Shown: piece by piece, positions 52,187-63,494 of the stretch
Numbering within the stretch: position 1 is the stretch's first letter
How the letters are laid out: each line of letters begins with the position of its first letter
Source of the DNA: Pseudomonas sp. FeN3W
Lineage (GTDB): Bacteria > Pseudomonadota > Gammaproteobacteria > Pseudomonadales > Pseudomonadaceae
DNA: 64,000 nucleotides
Direction of reading: 5' to 3'
Assembly: GCA_030263805.2 (NCBI GenBank)
Contig: CP136010.1
Location: 3,053,001-3,117,000, forward strand
Notes under the pieces: model-generated
The model's input: only the letters and a program-made list of their open reading frames with translations
What the model was told of the DNA's origin: nothing
Database searches by the model: none
Program-made: the position numbers and the translations under genes

Positions 52187-53406
52187 TGCAAGCGGATCTG
52201 ATCATCGTGGGTGCCGGCATGGTCGGCAGTACGCTGGCTCTCGCCCTCGAAGGTTGTGGGCTGGATATCGTCGTGCTCGATGCGAGCCCGCTCGAGATCG
52301 CCGACTTCGACCCGCAGGGCGGCTTCGAGCCGCGAGTCAGTGCGCTGTCCGCAGCCAGCCAGCGCATCCTGCAGCGGGTCGGCGCCTGGCCGGGCATCGC
52401 CGCGCGCCGCGCCAGCCCCTACACCGACATGCATGTATGGGATGGTTCAGGCACCGGGCAGATTCATTTTTCCGCGGAAACCGTACATGCCGAAGTGCTT
52501 GGGCATATCGTCGAAAATCGTGTGGTGCAGGATGCGCTGCTGGAGGCGATGCAGCGCCGCGGCGGTCTGCAGCTGATCGGCGGCGCGCGCGTCGAGCAGC
52601 TGACGCAAACCGCCGAAGGCTGGCGGCTGACGCTGGGCGATGGTCGCGAGTTGCACACGCCCCTGCTGATCGCCGCGGACGGCGCCAACTCGGCGATTCG
52701 CCGCCTGGCTGGCTGCGCAACCCGCGAGTGGGATTATCTGCATCAGGCCATCGTCACCAGCGTGCGTTGCAGCGAGCCGCACCAGCGTACGGCCTGGCAG
52801 CGTTTCACCGATGACGGCCCGCTGGCCTTTCTGCCGCTCGATCGCGATGGCGACCGGCACTGGTGCTCCATCGTCTGGTCGGTTACCGAGGCGCAAGCCA
52901 AGCGGCTCATGGCGCTGGATGACCTGGCGTTCCGCGCCGCGCTTGAGCGTGCCTTCGAGCAACGCCTGGGCGAGGTGCTGGAAGTCGATCCGCGGCTGTG
53001 CATCCCGTTGCGTCAGCGCCATGCCAAACGCTACGTGCAGCCGGGCCTGGCGTTGATCGGCGACGCGGCGCACACCATTCATCCGCTGGCCGGCCAGGGC
53101 GTGAATCTTGGTCTGCTGGATGCCGCCGTGCTGGCGGAAGTGCTCAAGGCGGCGATGGCCCGTGGTGAGCGGGTGGCCGACGTGCAGGTGCTGAGTCGCT
53201 TCGAGCGTCGGCGCATGCCGCACAACTTGGCGATGATGGCGGCCATGGAAGGTTTCGAGCGGCTGTTCCAGGCCAATCCGCTGCCGCTGCGCTGGCTGCG
53301 CAATACCGGTCTCAAGGCGGTGCAGGCGCTGCCCGAGGCGAAGGCTCTGTTCGTTCGTCAGGCGCTCGGGTTGAGCGGCGATCTGCCGGAACTGGCCCGG
53401 CCCTGA
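52186..53406 (+). CDS. ubiI: Ubiquinone biosynthesis hydroxylase UbiI (VisC-like)
   Basis: A 406-residue FAD monooxygenase, paralogous to the UbiH gene 1.7 kb upstream. Motifs are IIVGAGMVGSTLALALEG (FAD dinucleotide fold), LIAADGANSAIRRLAG (DG motif) and LIGDAAHTIHPLAGQGVNLGLLD. The ATG at 52186 overlaps the DUF4442 stop and has AGGAGA upstream; a GTG one codon earlier is less likely. It would hydroxylate the ring at C5 if orthologous to UbiI. UbiF/Coq7-type alternatives cannot be excluded by sequence reading alone. Confidence 0.9.
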   Translation: MQADLIIVGAGMVGSTLALALEGCGLDIVVLDASPLEIADFDPQGGFEPRVSALSAASQRILQRVGAWPGIAARRASPYTDMHVWDGSGTGQIHFSAETVHAEVLGHIVENRVVQDALLEAMQRRGGLQLIGGARVEQLTQTAEGWRLTLGDGRELHTPLLIAADGANSAIRRLAGCATREWDYLHQAIVTSVRCSEPHQRTAWQRFTDDGPLAFLPLDRDGDRHWCSIVWSVTEAQAKRLMALDDLAFRAALERAFEQRLGEVLEVDPRLCIPLRQRHAKRYVQPGLALIGDAAHTIHPLAGQGVNLGLLDAAVLAEVLKAAMARGERVADVQVLSRFERRRMPHNLAMMAAMEGFERLFQANPLPLRWLRNTGLKAVQALPEAKALFVRQALGLSGDLPELARP

Positions 53407-53458
53407 TAGCAGATGGATATATACAAAACGTTACGGCACGATTTGTCGCATTGAGAAG

Positions 53459-53477
53459 GTAAATAACATTCACTACT
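53459..53477 (+). promoter_or_regulatory. Possible Fur box upstream of the iron-binding protein gene
   Basis: GTAAATAACATTCACTACT matches 11 of 19 positions of the Fur consensus GATAATGATAATCATTATC and lies 38 bp before the start codon. The match is weak. Confidence 0.3.
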
Positions 53478-53514
53478 ATTCAGCCTCTGTTCCAACTCTC
53501 CAAGAGGCTGTTCC

Positions 53515-54516
53515 ATGCAGGCACGCAAAGGTTTATTCGCCGCTCTGGCGCTGACGGCGCTGTCGGGTGCCGTCCAGGCTGCCGACGAAGTAGTGGTCTA
53601 CTCCTCGCGCATCGACGAGCTGATCAAGCCGGTGTTCGACGCCTACACCGAGAAGACCGGTGTCGCGATCAAGTTCATCACCGACAAGGAAGCTCCGCTG
53701 ATGGCCCGCATCAAGGCCGAAGGCGCGAACACTCCAGCGGACCTGCTGCTCACCGTCGATGGCGGCAACCTCTGGCAAGCCGAGGAAATGGGCATCCTGC
53801 AGCCGCTGAACTCCCAGGTGGTCAAGGACAACATCCCGGCCCAGTACCGTTCCTCCAACGACGCCTGGACCGGCCTGTCGCTGCGCGCGCGGACCATCGT
53901 CTACTCGCCGGAGCGGGTCAAGGACGGTGAGTTGAGCACCTACGAGGCACTGGCCGACGAGCGCTGGGACGGCCGCCTGTGCCTGCGCACCAGCAAGAAG
54001 GTCTACAACCAGTCGCTGACCGCGACCATGATCGAAACCCACGGCGCCGAGAAGACCGAAGAGATCATCAAGGGTTGGGTCGGCAATCTCGCCACCGACG
54101 TTTTCGCTGACGACACGGCGCTGGTGCAGGCCGTCGACGCCGGGCAGTGCGATGTCGGCATCGTCAACACCTACTATTTCGGTCGTCTGCACGCGCAGAA
54201 CCCGCAGCTCAAGGCCAAGCTGTTCTGGCCGAACCAGGAAGACCGCGGCGTACACGTCAATCTGTCGGGCATCGGCCTGACCAAGCACGCACCGAACCCG
54301 GATGCCGCGCGCAAACTGGTGGAGTGGATGACCAGCGAAGAAGCGCAGAGCATCTTTGCCGACATCAACATGGAGTATCCGGCCAACTCGAGCGTGAAGC
54401 CGTCTGACGAAGTGGCGGCGTGGGGCGAGTTCAAGGCTGACACCATTCCGGTGGAAGTGGCCGGCAAGCGCCAGGCCGAAGCCATCAAGCTGATGGATCG
54501 CGCCGGCTGGAATTGA
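53515..54516 (+). CDS. Fe(III) ABC transporter substrate-binding protein (FbpA/HitA type)
   Basis: A 333-residue periplasmic ferric-ion receptor with signal peptide MQARKGLFAALALTALSGAVQA. The mature N-terminus DEVVVYSSRIDELIKPVFDAYTEKTGVAIKF is typical of the family, and the paired iron-ligating tyrosines are visible in IVNTYYFGRLHAQ (about 220-221). EWMTSEEAQSIFADINMEYP near the C-terminus also fits. It precedes the permease gene by 118 bp containing a hairpin. No ATPase gene is nearby. Confidence 0.93.
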   Translation: MQARKGLFAALALTALSGAVQAADEVVVYSSRIDELIKPVFDAYTEKTGVAIKFITDKEAPLMARIKAEGANTPADLLLTVDGGNLWQAEEMGILQPLNSQVVKDNIPAQYRSSNDAWTGLSLRARTIVYSPERVKDGELSTYEALADERWDGRLCLRTSKKVYNQSLTATMIETHGAEKTEEIIKGWVGNLATDVFADDTALVQAVDAGQCDVGIVNTYYFGRLHAQNPQLKAKLFWPNQEDRGVHVNLSGIGLTKHAPNPDAARKLVEWMTSEEAQSIFADINMEYPANSSVKPSDEVAAWGEFKADTIPVEVAGKRQAEAIKLMDRAGWN

Positions 54517-54586
54517 TCAGCCCTCCGCGCTTGCAGCGGTGACGTGCAGCTCCGGCCGCCACGTTCGCCGCTGCGGTTATACTCGG

Positions 54587-54619
54587 CGCCCCGGCCTGGT
54601 CCGGGGCGTCGTCTTTTTT
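54587..54619 (+). terminator. Terminator-like hairpin between iron-binding protein and permease genes
   Basis: An 8-bp perfect stem CGCCCCGG / CCGGGGCG (54587-54594 and 54601-54608) is followed by TCGTC and six T residues. It should reduce read-through into the permease gene. A TATACT (54578-54583) just upstream might be part of a separate promoter. Confidence 0.7.
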
Positions 54620-54634
54620 GCTGTCGAGGCTTGA

Positions 54635-56251
54635 GTGTCCCATCCCGTCGAGCGCCGCTGGTATCCCATCACGTTTGCTGTCGCAGCCCTGGTGTTGTTG
54701 CCACTGAGCATCCTGCTGTTCAGCTGGAGCAGTATCGATACCGAGATCTGGTCGCATCTGTGGGACACGCAGATGCCGCGTCTGCTGGGCAATACCCTGA
54801 CGCTGGTGCTCGGCGTAGGCATCGGCGTGGTGGTGCTTGGTGTCAGCCTCGCCTGGCTGACGGCATTGTGCGAATTTCCCGGGCGCCGCTGGCTGGATTG
54901 GGCGCTGATGTTGCCGTTCGCGATTCCGGCCTACGTGCTGGCGTTCGTCTTCATCGGGCTGCTCGATTTCGCCGGTCCGGTGCAAACCTTGGCGCGCGAG
55001 TGGTTCGGCAGCGGCATCCGCTTCCCTCGGGTGCGCTCCACCGGCGGCGTCATCACGGTGCTGGTACTGGTGTTCTACCCCTATGTCTATCTGCTGGCAC
55101 GCTCGGCCTTTCTCGCCCAGGGCAAAGGGCTGATGGAAGCGGCGCGGGCGCTCGGCCAGTCGCCCTGGCAAGCCTTCTGGCGCGTGGCGCTGCCAATGGC
55201 GCGACCGGCCATCGGTGCCGGACTGGCCCTGGCGATGATGGAAACCCTGGCCGACTTCGGTGCGGTGTCGGTATTCAACTTCGACACCTTCACTACCGCG
55301 ATCTACAAGACCTGGTATGGCTTCTTCAGCCTCACCAGCGCCACCCAGCTGGCCAGCCTGTTGTTGCTGGCGGTGATGCTGGTGCTCTACGGCGAGCGGC
55401 GCGCGCGGGGTGCTGCGCGGCCGGCCAATGAGCGAGCGCGCTCCGCGGCGCTGTATCGGCTGACCGGAATCAAGGCGTTTGCGGCCAGCGCCTGGTGCGG
55501 CCTGGTATTTCTCTGTGCGTTCATCATCCCGCTGTTGCAGCTGCTGGTCTGGCTCTGGCAGCGCGGGCGCTTCGATCTCGACGAGCGTTATGCCGGGATG
55601 ATCCTGCACACGCTCTATCTCGGCGCCATCGCCGCACTGATCACCGTGAGCGTGGCGTTGCTGCTGGCCTTCGCCCGACGACAGGCGCCGGTGCGCTCGA
55701 TCCGCAGCGCGGTGAGCCTGGCCAATCTCGGCTACGCCTTGCCGGGTTCGGTGCTGGCGGTTTCGATCATGCTGGCGTTCAGTTACCTCGACCGGCACAT
55801 GGTCATTCCGCTGTCGAGCTGGTTGGGCGCTGGCGGCAAGCCGATCCTGCTGGGCAGCCTCGGCGCGTTGCTGCTGGCCTATCTGATCCGCTTCATGGCG
55901 GTCGCCTTCGGCCCGCTGGAGAACGCCCTGGCACGGATTCGCCCCTCGTTGCCGCAGGCATCACGCAGTCTGGGTGTCGGTGGCCCGGCGCTGTTCTTCC
56001 GTGTCTACCTGCCGCTGTTGCTGCCGGGCACGTTGAGTGCGGCGCTGTTGGTGTTCGTCGATGTGCTCAAGGAAATGCCGGCGACCCTGCTGATGCGGCC
56101 GTTCGGCTGGGACACTCTGGCCGTGCGCATCTTCGAGATGACCAGTGAAGGTGAGTGGGCTCGCGCGTCGCTGCCGGCACTGACCCTGGTGCTGGTCGGG
56201 CTGCTGCCGGTGGTGCTGCTGATTCGCCGTTCGGCGCGACGCCCTGGCTAG
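54635..56251 (+). CDS. Fe(III) ABC transporter permease (FbpB/HitB type)
   Basis: A 538-residue permease made of two homologous halves, each with about six membrane helices and its own ATPase-contact loop: GLMEAARALGQSPWQAFWRVALPMARPAI (about 165-193) and SLPQASRSLGVGGPALFFRVYLPLLLPG in the second half. The start is GTG at 54635 with GAGG five bases upstream. It follows the ferric receptor. An ATPase (FbpC-like) is missing here and must be supplied from elsewhere in the genome. Confidence 0.92.
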   Translation: MSHPVERRWYPITFAVAALVLLPLSILLFSWSSIDTEIWSHLWDTQMPRLLGNTLTLVLGVGIGVVVLGVSLAWLTALCEFPGRRWLDWALMLPFAIPAYVLAFVFIGLLDFAGPVQTLAREWFGSGIRFPRVRSTGGVITVLVLVFYPYVYLLARSAFLAQGKGLMEAARALGQSPWQAFWRVALPMARPAIGAGLALAMMETLADFGAVSVFNFDTFTTAIYKTWYGFFSLTSATQLASLLLLAVMLVLYGERRARGAARPANERARSAALYRLTGIKAFAASAWCGLVFLCAFIIPLLQLLVWLWQRGRFDLDERYAGMILHTLYLGAIAALITVSVALLLAFARRQAPVRSIRSAVSLANLGYALPGSVLAVSIMLAFSYLDRHMVIPLSSWLGAGGKPILLGSLGALLLAYLIRFMAVAFGPLENALARIRPSLPQASRSLGVGGPALFFRVYLPLLLPGTLSAALLVFVDVLKEMPATLLMRPFGWDTLAVRIFEMTSEGEWARASLPALTLVLVGLLPVVLLIRRSARRPG

Positions 56252-56342
56252 CCGCGCAGCTTTTCCAGCAGGGCGCTGAGTGACGCAGCCGCGCTACCAC
56301 GGGCCGCGACTCGACCTCCAGTCTCCTGCCGCCTGATCCGCC

Positions 56343-56371
56343 GTGACCTGCTGCCACCTTGGGGCTACAAT
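56343..56371 (+). promoter_or_regulatory. Probable promoter of gcvT-gcvH
   Basis: -35 GTGACC (56343-56348, four of six) and -10 TACAAT (56366-56371, five of six) at 17-bp spacing, giving a leader of about 85 nt before gcvT. Confidence 0.55.
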
Positions 56372-56386
56372 GCGCGCCATTCGAAA

Positions 56387-56443
56387 GTCGCCGACCTCCG
56401 CAGGGCCCGGCCTTACTGACTTTTCCAATGCCGATTCGGCGAC
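56387..56443 (+). other. Long-range inverted repeat in the gcvT leader
   Basis: GTCGCCGA (56387-56394) and TCGGCGAC (56436-56443) can form an 8-bp stem enclosing about 41 nt. It ends 20 bp before the gcvT start, just ahead of the ribosome site GGAAGGAG. It does not have the conserved core of a glycine riboswitch. Confidence 0.45.
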
Positions 56444-56463
56444 CTGCCCGGAAGGAGAAACCC

Positions 56464-57546
56464 ATGGGTCAGCGTACTCCCCTCTACGATCAGCACCTTG
56501 CGCTCGGTGCCAAGATGGTCGACTTCGGTGGCTGGGACATGCCACTGCATTACGGCTCCCAGGTAGAAGAACATCATCAGGTTCGTCGTGACTGCGGCGT
56601 ATTCGACGTCTCGCACATGACCGTGGTCGATGTCTCCGGCGAGCAGGCCCGCGACTATCTGCAGCGCTTGCTGGCCAACGACGTGGCGCGCCTGAAAAGC
56701 ACCGGTCGGGCGCTCTACACGGCGATGCTCAACGAGCGCGGCGGGGTGATCGACGACCTCATCGTCTACCTGACCGACTGGGGGTATCGCCTGGTGGTCA
56801 ACGCCAGTACCCGCGACAAGGACCTGGCCTGGATGCAGGCCCAGGCGGCCGGCTTTGCCGTCGAGGTCAGGGAGCGCCCCGAACTGGCCATGCTGGCCAT
56901 CCAGGGGCCGCATGCCCGGGCGCGTACCTCCGAGCTGGTGAGCCAGGCCCGGGCCGGGCTGATTCACGACCTCAAGCCGTTCCAGGGTATGGCAGACGGC
57001 GACTGGTTCATCGGGCGTACCGGCTACACCGGCGAAGATGGTCTGGAGATCATCCTGCCGGCCGAGCAGGCACCGGACTTTCTCAGCGAGCTGGTCGGCG
57101 CCGGTATCCCGCCGATCGGCCTTGGCGCGCGCGACACTCTGCGTCTGGAGGCCGGACTCAATCTGTACGGCCAGGACATGACCGAGGAGGTTTCGCCACT
57201 GGCTGCCAACATGGGCTGGACCGTGGCCTGGGAGCCGGCCGAGCGCGACTTCGTCGGCCGCGCCGCCCTGGAGCAGCAGCAGGCGCGTGACGACCTGCCC
57301 AAACTGGTCGGTCTGGTATTGGAAGAGCGCGGCGTGCTGCGTGCCCATCAGGTGGTGCGGGTGAATGGCGTCGGCGACGGCGAGATCACCAGCGGCAGTT
57401 TTTCTCCTACGCTTGGCAAATCCATCGCCCTGGCCCGTGTGCCGGCCGGCACCGCCGAGCGCGCGGAAGTGGAGATTCGTGGCAAGTGGTATCCGGTGCG
57501 GGTCGTGCAGCCGACATTCGTGCGCCACGGCAAGGTACTGGTGTAA
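56464..57546 (+). CDS. gcvT: Glycine cleavage system aminomethyltransferase GcvT
   Basis: A 360-residue T-protein that releases ammonia and transfers the methylene group to tetrahydrofolate. It has TPLYDQHLALGAKMVDFGGWDMPLHY and DVSHMTVVDVSG at the N-terminus, GYTGEDGLEI in the folate site, RDTLRLEAGLNLYGQDM, and the C-terminal GEITSGSFSPTLGKSIALA. The ATG at 56464 has GGAAGGAG six bases upstream; a longer frame is rejected. It is followed by gcvH after 52 bp. Confidence 0.96.
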   Translation: MGQRTPLYDQHLALGAKMVDFGGWDMPLHYGSQVEEHHQVRRDCGVFDVSHMTVVDVSGEQARDYLQRLLANDVARLKSTGRALYTAMLNERGGVIDDLIVYLTDWGYRLVVNASTRDKDLAWMQAQAAGFAVEVRERPELAMLAIQGPHARARTSELVSQARAGLIHDLKPFQGMADGDWFIGRTGYTGEDGLEIILPAEQAPDFLSELVGAGIPPIGLGARDTLRLEAGLNLYGQDMTEEVSPLAANMGWTVAWEPAERDFVGRAALEQQQARDDLPKLVGLVLEERGVLRAHQVVRVNGVGDGEITSGSFSPTLGKSIALARVPAGTAERAEVEIRGKWYPVRVVQPTFVRHGKVLV

Positions 57547-57598
57547 ATTCGACCGACTGTTTTGCGCGACTGCTGTCAACAGCCTTGAGGACCCAACA

Positions 57599-57988
57599 AT
57601 GAGCAATATCCCCAGCGATCTGCGTTACGCCGCCAGCCACGAGTGGGCCCGTCTCGAAGCGGACGGCAGCATCACCGTCGGTATCTCCGATCACGCCCAG
57701 GAAGCGCTGGGGGATGTGGTCTACGTCGAGCTGCCCGAGGTCGGGCGCCAGCTCAATGCCGGTCAGGAAGCCGGCGTGGTCGAGTCGGTGAAAGCCGCGT
57801 CCGACATCTATGCGCCGGTGGCCGGCGAGGTGATCGCGGTCAACGAGGCGCTTGCCGATTCGCCGGAGCTGGTCAACAGCGACCCCTACGGCAGCTGGTT
57901 CTTCCGCCTGCAGCCGAGCGATACGTCGGAGCTGGACAAGCTGCTCGACGCAGCCGGCTACCAGGCCGCCTGCGACGCCGACGCCTAA
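57599..57988 (+). CDS. gcvH: Glycine cleavage system lipoyl protein GcvH
   Basis: A 129-residue H-protein. The lipoylated Lys lies in VVESVKAASDIYAPVAGEV (about residue 65). The opening DLRYAASHEWARLEADGSITVGISDHAQEALGDVVYVELPEVG is standard. The protein shuttles the aminomethyl intermediate between GcvP, GcvT and the L-protein. A strong terminator follows, so gcvP has its own promoter or depends on read-through. Confidence 0.97.
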   Translation: MSNIPSDLRYAASHEWARLEADGSITVGISDHAQEALGDVVYVELPEVGRQLNAGQEAGVVESVKAASDIYAPVAGEVIAVNEALADSPELVNSDPYGSWFFRLQPSDTSELDKLLDAAGYQAACDADA

Positions 57989-57999
57989 GCATCATCCGC

Positions 58000-58033
58000 A
58001 AAAGCCCCGCTCTGTCGGGGCTTTTGTTTTTTC
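58000..58033 (+). terminator. Intrinsic terminator between gcvH and gcvP
   Basis: A 10-bp stem AAAAGCCCCG / CGGGGCTTTT with a 6-base loop is followed by TTTTGTTTTTT. It lies 12 bp after gcvH and 15 bp before the gcvP start, an unusually tight spacing within a functional gene set. Confidence 0.9.
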
Positions 58034-58047
58034 CGAGAGTAGCGACC

Positions 58048-60924
<2,877 letters not shown>

Positions 60925-61068
60925 GTTGCGCTGAAGGCTGGGCGGGCGTCGATTCTCGGCGGCCACCCTGCTCTATATGCGGAGATCAAATGGACGTGAT
61001 CGCCGGGAGCGCCTCAGGGTGGGGCTAGCCGGTGGCGCCGGAGACCGTAGGTTGGCTGGCGCTTTTCA

Positions 61069-61121
61069 CATCCACCGGAGTTCCCGCGCAGGAGTGCGGT
61101 GGATGGGAGGCCTGATCCACC
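61069..61121. repeat. REP-like palindromic element at the engB 3' end
   Basis: CATCCACCG (61069-61077), CGGTGGATG (61097-61105) and ATCCACC (61115-61121) form two alternative hairpins built on the same GGTGGAT core, ending directly at the engB stop. The CCTAGG and CGTAGG flanks are reminiscent of Pseudomonas REP elements. It may also terminate engB. Confidence 0.65.
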
Positions 61122-61775
<654 letters not shown>

Positions 61776-61838
61776 GGTCGTTCCGGTGAGTGCACGCGGG
61801 TGCGGCAATGGTTCGTTTCCGTTTCAGGAACGGAAGTA

Positions 61839-61844
61839 TATAAT
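61839..61844 (+). promoter_or_regulatory. Possible -10 of the cytochrome c4 promoter
   Basis: A perfect TATAAT preceded by an inverted repeat TTCCG / CGGAA. The leader would be about 190 nt. No convincing -35 was found. Confidence 0.35.
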
Positions 61845-62042
61845 GCCGCAGTTTTTATGTGCGCTTTGGCCTGATATCGGGCCACGTGTGGTGTTCAGCC
61901 TGATCCGGATGCCGGTGCGGCGGTAGTGACCACCGCAATGCGGATGCCCAGCGTGCCACTATAACGAGCGTCGCCCCGGCTCGATTGCCGTGCGCGACCC
62001 GATGAATTCCTTTCAAACCCTTAGCCGTAGTTGGATTAGCTG

Positions 62043-62675
62043 ATGAACAAAGTACTCGTGAGTCTGCTGTTGACCCTTGGCATCACCGGTATGGCCCACG
62101 CGGCTGGAGACGCCGAAGCTGGTCAGGGCAAAGTTGCAGTGTGTGGTGCGTGCCACGGTGTCGATGGCAACAGCCCGGCGCCGAATTTCCCGAAACTGGC
62201 TGGCCAGGGTGAGCGTTACCTGCTCAAGCAGCTGCATGACATCAAGGCCGGCAGCACACCGGGCGCCGAGGAAGGCGTCGGTCGCAAGGTGCTGGAAATG
62301 ACCGGCATGCTGGACCCGCTGAGCGATCAGGATCTGGAAGACATCGCCGCCTACTTCTCCAGCCAGAAGGGCAGCGTCGGCTACGCCGATCCGGCACTGG
62401 CGGAGCAGGGCGAGAAACTGTTCCGTGGCGGCAAGCTCGATCAGGGCATGCCGGCTTGTACCGGTTGCCACGCGCCCAACGGCGTCGGTAATGAGCTGGC
62501 CGGCTTCCCGCACCTGGGTGGCCAGCATGCCGCGTACACCGCCAAGCAGCTGACCGATTTCCGCGAAGGCAACCGCACCAACGACGGCGATACCATGATC
62601 ATGCGTGGCATCGCCGCCAAGCTGAGCAACAAGGACATCGAAGCGCTGTCCAGCTACATCCAGGGCCTGCACTGA
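62043..62675 (+). CDS. cc4: Dihaem cytochrome c4
   Basis: A 210-residue periplasmic electron carrier with a 20-residue signal peptide and two haem c sites, CGACH (34-38) and CTGCH (139-143), in tandem homologous domains. Met ligands are likely in LEMTGML and DTMIMRG. The mature sequence closely resembles the structurally known cytochrome c4 of P. stutzeri as I remember it, which is the main taxonomic clue in the window. It donates electrons to terminal oxidases. A terminator follows. Confidence 0.96.
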   Translation: MNKVLVSLLLTLGITGMAHAAGDAEAGQGKVAVCGACHGVDGNSPAPNFPKLAGQGERYLLKQLHDIKAGSTPGAEEGVGRKVLEMTGMLDPLSDQDLEDIAAYFSSQKGSVGYADPALAEQGEKLFRGGKLDQGMPACTGCHAPNGVGNELAGFPHLGGQHAAYTAKQLTDFREGNRTNDGDTMIMRGIAAKLSNKDIEALSSYIQGLH

Positions 62676-62698
62676 TAATCGCGGCAGGTTGAACAGAA

Positions 62699-62732
62699 GG
62701 GCGTCGGGGCCGTTGGCTCCGGCGCCCTTTTT
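62699..62732 (+). terminator. Intrinsic terminator after cytochrome c4
   Basis: A GC stem (GGGCG-CGG and CCG-CGCCC arms with small bulges) is followed by five T residues (62728-62732), 24 bp after the stop. Confidence 0.8.
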
Positions 62733-62858
62733 GCGTTTTCACACCTGGCTACACAATCTTCGTCACGGCTTTATACGGGCGGATGAAAAACGCTGGCGAG
62801 TCCTGGCGTTTTGCTGCAGCCTGTTGCGCCATCGGTCCGTCGTATACAGGAGTATTTC

Positions 62859-63488
62859 ATGCGCAATTTCCTACTCACTGCCGTTTTTACCGCTGCGAGC
62901 CTGTTCGGTGTTGCAGCCCAGGCAGCGGAGTTTCAGGCCGGCAAGGAATATGTCGAGCTGAGCAGCCCGGTCCCCGTTGCCGATCCGGGCAAGATCGAAG
63001 TGGTCGAGCTGTTCTGGTACGGCTGCCCGCACTGCTATCAGTTCGAACCGGTGATCAAACCCTGGGCCGAGCAGTTGCCGGATGACGTTCAGTTCAAGCG
63101 TATCCCGGCCATGTTCGGTGGCATCTGGAATGCGCATGGACAGCTGTTCATCGCCCTGGAATCCATGGGTGTCGAACAGAAGGTGCATGACGCGGTATTC
63201 GCGGCCTATCACCAGGAACGCAAGAAGCTCGCCACTCCCGAGGAAATGGCTGATTTCCTCGCAGGTCAGGGCATCGACAAGCAGGCGTTCCTCAAGGCCT
63301 ACAACTCTTTCGGTGTGCGTAGCCGGGTAGAGCAGGCGAAGAAGCTCGGCATGGCCTACCAGATCACCGGCGTACCGGTGATGATCGTCAACGGCAAGTA
63401 CCGTTTCGACCTCGGCTCGTCCGGCGGCCCGCAGCGTACGCTGCAGGTGGCGGACTTCCTCATCGAAAAAGAACGCGCAGCGCGGTAA
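62859..63488 (+). CDS. dsbA: Thiol:disulfide interchange protein DsbA
   Basis: A 209-residue periplasmic oxidase that introduces disulfides. Signal peptide MRNFLLTAVFTAASLFGVAAQA; active site CPHC (56-59) in FWYGCPHCYQFEP; cis-Pro loop ITGVPVMIVNGKY. The helical insertion typical of DsbA lies between. CAGGAGTATTTC precedes the ATG at 62859; a longer frame upstream is rejected. The order engB, c4, dsbA, nuclease-like gene is conserved in Pseudomonas as I recall. Confidence 0.96.
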   Translation: MRNFLLTAVFTAASLFGVAAQAAEFQAGKEYVELSSPVPVADPGKIEVVELFWYGCPHCYQFEPVIKPWAEQLPDDVQFKRIPAMFGGIWNAHGQLFIALESMGVEQKVHDAVFAAYHQERKKLATPEEMADFLAGQGIDKQAFLKAYNSFGVRSRVEQAKKLGMAYQITGVPVMIVNGKYRFDLGSSGGPQRTLQVADFLIEKERAAR

Positions 63489-63494
63489 CCCACG

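Noticed and set aside
56372..56463. Glycine riboswitch in front of gcvT
   Set aside because: The leader is too short for a tandem aptamer and I could not find the conserved aptamer core.
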